Below are positions 1 to 5,453 of a stretch of 6,167 nt of DNA, piece after piece; the first letter of the stretch is position 1; each line of letters begins with the position of its first letter. The DNA is taken from positions 1-6,167 of the forward strand of contig JAEVYW010000232.1 of assembly GCA_023392555.1 (NCBI GenBank), read 5' to 3'. A program made the position numbers and the translations under genes. The stretch comes from Pseudomonadota bacterium (GTDB taxonomy: Bacteria; Pseudomonadota; Alphaproteobacteria; Sphingomonadales; Sphingomonadaceae). The notes under the pieces were generated by a model. It made no database searches and was not told the DNA's origin. It saw only the letters and a program-made list of their open reading frames with translations.

Positions 1-515
1 AGGATGATGTTGTTCTTGTGGTCCTTGGCGAAAGCTTTGATGTCGCGCTCGTCGCGGGTGATGATCGTTTCCGCGCGCGCTTCCTCCGGGAAGCCTTGGA
101 AGTAGAGCTTGTTGATCGCGCGGCCGAGGCTGTCGGGGTCGTTGAGCACGAGCGTCCCGCGCTTCACCGCCTCGCGCCCGAAGAGGATTCCGGCCTCGGC
201 GCGCCAAGGTGCCGACTGGGCGTCAAGGGACGGGTCGGAGCGCAGCCACAGAACGTCGATTTCGGCAAAATCAACGGTGTCGGCGGAGGTCTTCGACGAC
301 TTCAGCGCCTCGAAGAAATCCTCGCGGCTCGCCCATTTCTTCTTCGGCATCTGCCGCACGTGGGCACGCAGGCTGTCGTCACGCTCCATCATGAAATCGG
401 ACGGCGTGATGTACATGACCTCATGACCGCGCATCGCCGCCTGATGGGCAAGCACGGTGGTCGTGTAGCCCGGATACTCCGTGGCAACGTCGTTCACGAA
501 GAATGCGATACGCAT
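1..515 (-). CDS. GshB-like ATP-grasp protein, N-terminal part (3' end outside window)
   Basis: The frame is open from the ATG at 515 to the left edge, giving 171 residues plus two bases; the C-terminal part is missing. The start MRIAFFVNDV is a Rossmann-like beta strand typical of the pre-ATP-grasp domain. LWLRSDPSLD (about 89-98), TLVLNDPDSLGRAINKLY (121-138) and the IITRDERDIKAF stretch (151-162) align by eye with the corresponding E. coli glutathione synthetase segments (MRKDPPFD, VNKPQSLRDCNEKL, LVTRNKAQLKAF). The family forms amide bonds through an acyl-phosphate using ATP. The ATP-binding glycine loop and metal ligands lie beyond the edge, so catalytic competence cannot be judged. The N-terminus (ATEYPGYTTTVLAHQAAMRG) differs from housekeeping GshB, and the gene is coupled to a DUF1704 gene by a TGATG overlap, so I read it as a paralogue with another amide or peptide ligase role. 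True glutathione synthetase is the alternative. A GGAG Shine-Dalgarno sits 8 bases before the ATG. Family call is firm, substrate unknown. Confidence 0.85.
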   Translation of the reverse strand, partial: MRIAFFVNDVATEYPGYTTTVLAHQAAMRGHEVMYITPSDFMMERDDSLRAHVRQMPKKKWASREDFFEALKSSKTSADTVDFAEIDVLWLRSDPSLDAQSAPWRAEAGILFGREAVKRGTLVLNDPDSLGRAINKLYFQGFPEEARAETIITRDERDIKAFAKDHKNNII

Positions 516-517
516 CA
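513..517 (-). promoter_or_regulatory. TGATG stop/start overlap coupling DUF1704 and ATP-grasp genes
   Basis: The DUF1704 TGA and the ATP-grasp ATG share one base (TGATG). Coupled translation would favour fixed ratios of the two proteins and supports a shared function. Confidence 0.85.
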
Positions 518-2377
518 GGCGGGCTCCATCAAAAGCAATCGGTCGAGGCCAATTCCGGCTTTCAGCTGGGAAAGCCGCCGCTTGACGTCGGGACGGTCGA
601 GATAATCGGGCAGGAAAACGGGGGCGTGCACGAGGCCACGCTGAAGCAATTCCTCGATGGCCGGCACGTCGCGACGTGCGATCTTGCCGAGCCAGAACGG
701 CGCGAGCGATCCGCCGCCCGCGACATAGTCGACCACCGAGCGGAAGCCTTCGAGATAGATGCTGTCCTTAGCGAGGCCGCCGGAGCGATGAACGCGCGTG
801 GCGATCCCGAACGCGCCGGCAATCGAGAAGCCGTGGTCGCGCCGTAGCAGGCGATATGTCTCCATGAACTCGGCGCCATGCTGCATCGCATCGACCGCGA
901 CCACGCGCGCGGCGAGCAGGCGCATCCGGGTCCAGGTGAGACCGCCGACCGCCCATTCGGCGAAGACGCCGAGACCCTCCTGGATGCCTTCGTAATTCGC
1001 GAGGCCGGTGCGGAAGATCGACAGGCCCTGGGTCGACCCGTTGAGGAAGGTGAGCAAATGCGTCGACACTTCGTGCGACAGCAAGGCGTCGAGCCGCGCC
1101 GCCGGCACCATCGTCGAGGATCCGACGAGCAGGCGATTGCGCGTGACCATGAGGCCCGAGACATCGTCCCGGATCTCGACCGAGGCGTCGAAGAAGGCGT
1201 CCTTGCGTGTGTAGGAGCCGATGAGTTCGCGGGCGGCCGCTGCGACTTCGGCCGCGCCGACCGACTTGCCGCGTGCCGAGCGCGGAGGGACGGACGCGAG
1301 AAGAAGCTGCGCGTCCTTGAGCAGCTCCGCCGACACGGCGCCGTAGAGGAACAGGCTCGCCGGCCGGAACGCAGGCGTATTGCGCGTCGCGAGCATGGTC
1401 AGCTGCGCGTCGATCTCGTGCCTTTTGTCGGTGAACAGCCGCTGCAGCAGCGGATCCTCGAGCCGCGCGAAGTCCAGGCGGTAGAGCCGCCGCTTCACCT
1501 CGTCGGGGTCGACGGTCAGCGGACGGTAATGGAAGTCGGGCGCCTTCCCCTCGCCGTCAGCGACGAACTTCTCCAGCGCGGCAGTCGTGTTGATCGGTGA
1601 AACGGACAGCAGGAAGTCGAAGCTCGCCGCAATCGAATCCAGCCGTTCATCCGCCTTCAGGGCGGCCTTCAGGAACGCGCTTCGGCCAAGCGAGCGATAG
1701 TGAGGCGGGGCGTGGCCTTCCTCATCGTCGAGATAGGCGCAGGCCGCGCGCAGCAATGCGTCGCCACACGCAACGGCAAGGTCGTGAACCATCTGCGGAT
1801 AGATGCCGCCGTCATCCCGGCGGTGAATCTGCGGAAGACCGATGATCAGGGGATCGCTGGTCGACGATTCCTCGGAGAGCGCGCGGACGAGCCAGTGATC
1901 CTTCGACATCGGCTGCTTGACGACGTCGGGATGGCGAAGGTCGATCTCGATCTGGCGAAGCGCCTTGATCAGCGCCTCGCGAGCACGGTTCTCACGCGCC
2001 GAACGGCCGCCGGCAACCAAAGCGACGAAGGGCGTCAGATGCTGGCTGCCCTCGCTTTCGGGTGACTGGGTGAGATCGTGCACCTCCATCACCAGCAGCG
2101 GCATCTTTGACATGCCGATCTCCAGTGCGAGTTCATCGAGCAATTTGAGCGCCGGAACGTCGTCGGCACCCTCGTCCCAGATCAGGTAGGCCGGACTGTT
2201 CAGAGCGACGCGGCGCGCCAGGCTCCCGGCCGCCGTCTCTCCCGCGCCAAGCCGGTGGACCACGATGAATGGCAGACGCCGGTCGAGGTGAAGCCGGCCG
2301 CTCTCGCCCACCCTGCGTCGGGTCGCGCCGCGCTCGCTCGCCGCGGGAAGGTCCGAAGGCTGCAGGCCCGCGTTCAC
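515..2377 (-). CDS. DUF1704 / QEGLA-motif protein, MATCAP-like HExxxH metallopeptidase candidate
   Basis: With a GTG start at 2377 this is a 620-residue protein. That start overlaps the preceding stop as GTGA and lies about 30 codons before the first family-like segment, GRLHLDRRLPFIVVHR (residues 27-42). The frame stays open 174 codons further upstream, but there it only shadows the amidohydrolase gene. Key residues are HEVSTH (435-440), an HExxxH zinc-binding and catalytic signature, and IQEGLGVFAEW (465-475), where E467 is the expected third ligand and QEGLG matches the 'QEGLA' family motif. A further conserved-looking stretch is KDSIYLEGFR (537-546). Annotation pipelines call this family 'flavohemoglobin expression-modulating QEGLA motif protein', a name that says little about mechanism. 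The eukaryotic members include MATCAP (KIAA0895L), which removes the C-terminal tyrosine of alpha-tubulin. I infer a carboxypeptidase-type activity on an unknown substrate. No signal peptide or membrane segment is visible, so it is probably cytosolic. It sits between an amidohydrolase-like gene and an ATP-grasp gene, overlapping both. Confidence 0.9.
   Translation of the reverse strand: MNAGLQPSDLPAASERGATRRRVGESGRLHLDRRLPFIVVHRLGAGETAAGSLARRVALNSPAYLIWDEGADDVPALKLLDELALEIGMSKMPLLVMEVHDLTQSPESEGSQHLTPFVALVAGGRSARENRAREALIKALRQIEIDLRHPDVVKQPMSKDHWLVRALSEESSTSDPLIIGLPQIHRRDDGGIYPQMVHDLAVACGDALLRAACAYLDDEEGHAPPHYRSLGRSAFLKAALKADERLDSIAASFDFLLSVSPINTTAALEKFVADGEGKAPDFHYRPLTVDPDEVKRRLYRLDFARLEDPLLQRLFTDKRHEIDAQLTMLATRNTPAFRPASLFLYGAVSAELLKDAQLLLASVPPRSARGKSVGAAEVAAAARELIGSYTRKDAFFDASVEIRDDVSGLMVTRNRLLVGSSTMVPAARLDALLSHEVSTHLLTFLNGSTQGLSIFRTGLANYEGIQEGLGVFAEWAVGGLTWTRMRLLAARVVAVDAMQHGAEFMETYRLLRRDHGFSIAGAFGIATRVHRSGGLAKDSIYLEGFRSVVDYVAGGGSLAPFWLGKIARRDVPAIEELLQRGLVHAPVFLPDYLDRPDVKRRLSQLKAGIGLDRLLLMEPA
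524..527 (-). promoter_or_regulatory. Shine-Dalgarno GGAG for the ATP-grasp gene
   Basis: GGAG lies inside the end of the DUF1704 coding sequence, 8 bases before the ATG at 515. It supports that ATG as the start. Confidence 0.7.
2374..2377 (-). promoter_or_regulatory. GTGA stop/start overlap coupling amidohydrolase and DUF1704 genes
   Basis: On the minus strand the amidohydrolase ends GCG AAG TGA, and the G before the TGA begins an in-frame GTG for the DUF1704 protein, a four-base overlap. No strong Shine-Dalgarno precedes the GTG, which suits translation by re-initiation or coupling. This overlap decides the DUF1704 start. Confidence 0.8.
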
Positions 2378-3177
2378 TTCGCCAGCAGGTCCGCTGCGGT
2401 TTGCGCCGAGTAGGTGATGAACTCGCGCATCGCGGCGAGCTCCGCCGGGTCGGGTTCGCCCGTCCACTCGTCCATGTAGAATTTCTTGAATTCGAGCGCG
2501 ATGGCGCACCCCGTGCCGGGATAGCGCTGGTGGACGAAGCGGGTCTGCTCCCCCTTGCCCTGGAAGGCGACATTCTCGCGCACGTCGAGGCGGCGGCCGT
2601 TGAAGTCGAACCCGCGCATTGCCTCCATCAATGGGTCGAGCAGGAACGCCCATTTCTCGCGAGGCATGGAGAAGGTGCCGATGTTGATGTCGGGCGCCTT
2701 GTCCTGATCCATAGGCGCGCCATCCGGCCCGTCGCGGCGGTGGTTGTAGCTGTGGACGTCGAGCAGGACGAAGCGCGGGTGCTCCGCGGCGATGTCGTCG
2801 AGCAGGCTTCCGAGCATCCGATAGTAAGCCGCGTGGATTTCGAGCGATTCCGCCGCCAGGGCCTCGCCCAGCTCGCCGTCCCAGACTTCCAGACCCCAAC
2901 TCTGCTCAGGGGTCAGGTAAATCGCCTCTTCGGCACCGCGATTGAGGTCGAATTCGAAGCGCGAGCGGTGGACGACGATGTTGGTCGGGACGCCGATCAC
3001 CGCCTGTCCGGTGAACGGATCCTCCTCTCGGAGGCGGTCGGGATCGGCCAGCTTCATCCGCTCCGCGACGGAGGGCCGCACGTCATTGCCGTCGTGGATC
3101 GCCGTCGCGAGAACCGCACCGGGCCCTCGCGTCACCGTCCACCAGCGCTCTGCGGTCCGTTCGGTCACCGCAGACAA
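2374..3177 (-). CDS. N-formylglutamate amidohydrolase family protein
   Basis: The protein has 267 residues, near the usual family length. The family enzyme HutG hydrolyses N-formyl-L-glutamate to formate and glutamate, the last step of one histidine degradation route. Visible family segments are AIHDGNDVRPS (26-36), HRSRFEFDLNR (70-80), LLDVHSYNHRR (138-148) and a C-terminal IALEFKKFYMDEWTG (226-240). H28, D29, H142 and E229 are candidate metal or active-site residues. No hut genes are nearby. Instead the stop overlaps the DUF1704 start as GTGA, so a role in hydrolysing an N-acyl or amide-linked amino acid within that cluster is more likely than histidine catabolism; this is inference from context. 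The start is uncertain: TTG at 3177 is the longest plausible choice and lies 25 bases after the dipZ stop, while GTG at 3168 would remove three residues. Neither has a strong Shine-Dalgarno. No signal peptide is seen, so it is probably cytosolic. Confidence 0.88.
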   Translation of the reverse strand: MSAVTERTAERWWTVTRGPGAVLATAIHDGNDVRPSVAERMKLADPDRLREEDPFTGQAVIGVPTNIVVHRSRFEFDLNRGAEEAIYLTPEQSWGLEVWDGELGEALAAESLEIHAAYYRMLGSLLDDIAAEHPRFVLLDVHSYNHRRDGPDGAPMDQDKAPDINIGTFSMPREKWAFLLDPLMEAMRGFDFNGRRLDVRENVAFQGKGEQTRFVHQRYPGTGCAIALEFKKFYMDEWTGEPDPAELAAMREFITYSAQTAADLLAK

Positions 3178-3202
3178 ACCGGTAAACAGCCGTTCGGTTG
3201 CT

Positions 3203-4927
3203 TCAGCCGAAAGTGAAAGCGAACGCCTCGACGCCCGGGTCGAGGAAGGTGATGCGGAAGGTGCGGTCGCGGATGTCGCCCTTCTGCCGGACCAGCTGAT
3301 AGAGCCGCTCTGCCGTGACCACCCCCGTTCCGTCGGGCTTCACGTCCACGCCAGCGTCGGCGCCAGGCGGCCTGGCGTCGATGGTGACACGGAAGCGGAC
3401 GGGCTTTCCACTGGTCGAACCTAGGACGAGGTGGAGGTCGCGCGCGTGGAAGCGATAGGCGATCGCCCCGCTCGCGGCCTGTAGCCGCGCACTTTGCGCT
3501 CCGACGATCCAGCGGCCCTCGAGCGTCCACTGGTTGAGCGAGAGGTTAGCGGAGCCGTAGTCCTTCGCCGTGTCCTTGGCCTGCCCGCCGGGCGAAACGA
3601 AGCGATCGGCGCGGCCGTAGCCGATGTAGGTTTCGGGCGACTTGAGCGTCGCCTTCGCCGCCGCAGCCTCGGCGCCCACCGTCTGCGCCGTCGCCATTCC
3701 GCCCTCCTTCGGCGCTCGGCCCGCCTCGGCGAGAAGCTGCCGGATGACCTTTTCGGATTCGTCGTATCGGCCCTCGCCGTAATGGTGATAGCGCTGCCGG
3801 CCCTGCGCATCGAAGAAGTAGTGCGCGGGCCAGTAATTGTTTTTGAGCGCCTTCCACACGGAATAGTCGTTATCGAGCGCGACCGGATATTTGATGCCGA
3901 GGTCGGCGACCGCGCGCCGCACATTGTCGGGATTGCGCTCGAACGCGAACTCCGGCGCGTGGACGCCGATGATGACGAGGCCGTCGTCGCGATACTTCTC
4001 GTCCCAGGCACGGACGTAGGGGATCGAGCGGATGCAGTTGATGCAGCTGTAGGTCCAGAAGTCGATCACCACGACCTTGCCGCGCAACTGCTCGCGGGTG
4101 AGTGGGCCGCCGTTGATCCACGGGCCGAGGCCATCGAGCGCGGGAAGCTGGCCCTCGACCGGGAGCTGCAACCGGCCTCCCGAGGTGGTCATGGGCCCCT
4201 TCTGATCGGCCCCGCCGAGGCCGAGCTTTTGCGCCAGACCCGTCTCGAACGCAGAGGTCTGCGCACTCGACAGCCGTGAAAGGACGCGTGTGTCGAGGCC
4301 GAAGGCGATGGCGATCACGCCCAGGATGACGAGCACGCCAAGCACGCGGCGGATCCACTCGGTCGCGTGAAGCGAGCCCTTCATCCGCTGATAGACCCTG
4401 CCGCCCACCAGCAGCGCCAGCGCAAGCGACGTCGCCGCCCCAAGCGCATAAGCGAGCAGCAGGAAGGTCGTGCCGAGCGTGGCGCCGTTGATCGCTGCCG
4501 CAGTGAAGATGATGCCGAGGATCGGCCCCGCGCAAGGCACCCACAACAGGCCTGTGGCGATGCCCAAAACCAGAGACGACCAGATCGATTCCTGGTTGCC
4601 GCGTTCCGTCATGCGCGAACCGAGCGCGACGAACGGCCGGGTCATGCGATCGGAGATCGAGGGGAAGATCAGCGCCAACCCGAACAACGCGAGCAGCACC
4701 AGCGCGACCCAGCGCCCCGCCTCGTTCGCACGTACGGCCCAGCTTCCGCCGACCGCCGCAAGCGTCGCAACGCCCGCGAACGTCAGCGCCATCCCAGCGA
4801 GCATCGGTAGTGCGCCGCGCACGAAGCTGCGCCCGGCATTAGCAAAGACGAAGGGCAGGACCGGCAGGATGCAGGGGCTGACGATCGTCAGCATCCCGCC
4901 GAAAAATGCGAGAAGCGCGATCAGCAC
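3203..4927 (-). CDS. dipZ: DipZ-type thiol-disulfide transporter: CcdA membrane domain, thioredoxin domain, C-terminal DipZ domain
   Basis: This is a 574-residue fusion. Residues 1-210 form a CcdA/DsbD-like membrane domain with about six hydrophobic segments and the two redox cysteines, C19 in TIVSPCILPVLPF and C132 in WVPCAGPILG. Residues about 256-402 form a TlpA-like thioredoxin domain with WTYSCINCIRSIPY (active-site C295 and C298) and a WPAHYFFD segment holding the expected cis-proline P367. An alanine-rich linker (about 410-427) leads to a C-terminal region (about 430-574) like the extra domain of mycobacterial DipZ, which resembles a carbohydrate-binding module. By family analogy the membrane part passes electrons from cytoplasmic thioredoxin to the extracytoplasmic thioredoxin domain. 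The likely client here is the exported MsrB encoded 7 bases upstream; cytochrome c maturation is the alternative. The start is GTG at 4927, the only credible start after an in-frame stop at 4952-4954; its Shine-Dalgarno is weak, so translational coupling to msrB is plausible. Confidence 0.93.
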   Translation of the reverse strand: MLIALLAFFGGMLTIVSPCILPVLPFVFANAGRSFVRGALPMLAGMALTFAGVATLAAVGGSWAVRANEAGRWVALVLLALFGLALIFPSISDRMTRPFVALGSRMTERGNQESIWSSLVLGIATGLLWVPCAGPILGIIFTAAAINGATLGTTFLLLAYALGAATSLALALLVGGRVYQRMKGSLHATEWIRRVLGVLVILGVIAIAFGLDTRVLSRLSSAQTSAFETGLAQKLGLGGADQKGPMTTSGGRLQLPVEGQLPALDGLGPWINGGPLTREQLRGKVVVIDFWTYSCINCIRSIPYVRAWDEKYRDDGLVIIGVHAPEFAFERNPDNVRRAVADLGIKYPVALDNDYSVWKALKNNYWPAHYFFDAQGRQRYHHYGEGRYDESEKVIRQLLAEAGRAPKEGGMATAQTVGAEAAAAKATLKSPETYIGYGRADRFVSPGGQAKDTAKDYGSANLSLNQWTLEGRWIVGAQSARLQAASGAIAYRFHARDLHLVLGSTSGKPVRFRVTIDARPPGADAGVDVKPDGTGVVTAERLYQLVRQKGDIRDRTFRITFLDPGVEAFAFTFG

Positions 4928-4934
4928 TCGGTCG

Positions 4935-5414
4935 TCACGCCGTCCGGAATGTCATGGCGAGCCCGTTCATGCAGTAGCGCATCCCTGTAGGCTTCGGGCC
5001 GTCGTTGAAGACGTGGCCCAGATGCCCGCCACATCGGCGGCACAAAACTTCGGTGCGGATCATTCCGAAGGTCATGTCGCGATGCGTGACCACCGCGTTG
5101 GGCAGCGAACGATAGAAGCTCGGCCAGCCCGTCCCGCTGTCGAACTTGGTGGTCGAGCTGAACAGGGGCAGCCCGCAGCCGGCGCAGGCGAAGACGCCGC
5201 GGCGGTGTTCGTTGTTCAGCGGGCTGGTGAACGCACGCTCGGTCCCGGCCCTGCGCAGGATCTCGTAGCGCTGCGGGCCAAGGCGCCGACGCCATTCTTC
5301 GGGCGTCCGGACGACCTCGAACTTGGCCTCGACCCGACCCGGCTTGAGCACGAGCAGAGCTGCGCCTCCGACGCCCAGCGTCCCGAGCAATGCTCGTCTG
5401 TCGAACTTCGTCAT
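4935..5414 (-). CDS. msrB: Peptide-methionine (R)-S-oxide reductase with Tat signal peptide
   Basis: The protein has 159 residues. It reduces the R form of methionine sulfoxide in proteins, using thioredoxin-like reductants. The N-terminus has a twin-arginine (DRRALLG, residues 5-11), a hydrophobic stretch (about 8-24) and a possible cleavage site after VEA (30), so export by Tat to the periplasm is likely. The SelR/MsrB domain follows: CAGC (77-80) and CRRC (125-128) form the structural zinc site, FDSGTGWPSF (91-100) is the family core, GGHLGHVF (129-136) supplies conserved histidines, and RYCMNGLAM (146-154) carries the catalytic cysteine C148. The residue two after the cysteine is the usual asparagine, followed by glycine where many MsrBs have serine. 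The ATG at 5414 has an AAGG Shine-Dalgarno with 7-base spacing. The gene lies 39 bases after fumarylacetoacetase and 7 bases before dipZ, whose thioredoxin domain is a natural reductant for it. Confidence 0.95.
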   Translation of the reverse strand: MTKFDRRALLGTLGVGGAALLVLKPGRVEAKFEVVRTPEEWRRRLGPQRYEILRRAGTERAFTSPLNNEHRRGVFACAGCGLPLFSSTTKFDSGTGWPSFYRSLPNAVVTHRDMTFGMIRTEVLCRRCGGHLGHVFNDGPKPTGMRYCMNGLAMTFRTA

Positions 5415-5421
5415 GTCAGCG

Positions 5422-5425
5422 CCTT
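5422..5425 (-). promoter_or_regulatory. Shine-Dalgarno AAGG for msrB
   Basis: AAGG lies 7 bases before the ATG at 5414, in the 39-base gap after fumarylacetoacetase. It supports the ATG that includes the complete Tat signal peptide. Confidence 0.65.
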
Positions 5426-5453
5426 ACGTCGGGGCACCTGAACCACGGCTGGA

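Noticed and set aside
878..1600. Plus-strand open frame of 240 codons opposite the DUF1704 gene
   Set aside because: Composition is that of an antisense shadow (Arg-, Glu- and Ala-rich), no recognisable domain, and the opposite strand carries a clear conserved protein.
2378..2899. Upstream extension of the DUF1704 reading frame to 2899
   Set aside because: It overlaps the well-supported amidohydrolase in another frame, is low in hydrophobic order and rich in Arg, Pro and Gly, and the GTG at 2377 gives a clean four-base overlap and a normal family length.
3175..3215. Short inverted repeats (TTCGG/CCGAA and AACCG/CGGTT) after the dipZ stop as a terminator
   Set aside because: Stems are only about five base pairs, loops are long, and no T run follows.
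2269..3216. Plus-strand open frame of 315 codons opposite the amidohydrolase and DUF1704 start
   Set aside because: Antisense shadow in GC-rich DNA with no family motif; the minus-strand genes explain the region.
3870..4544. Minus-strand open frame of 224 codons inside dipZ
   Set aside because: Alternative frame within dipZ; the dipZ frame holds the CCAGP-type and CINC motifs and membrane segments.
3494..5441. Long plus-strand open frames opposite dipZ and msrB
   Set aside because: They mirror strongly supported minus-strand genes; no motifs or convincing ribosome sites.
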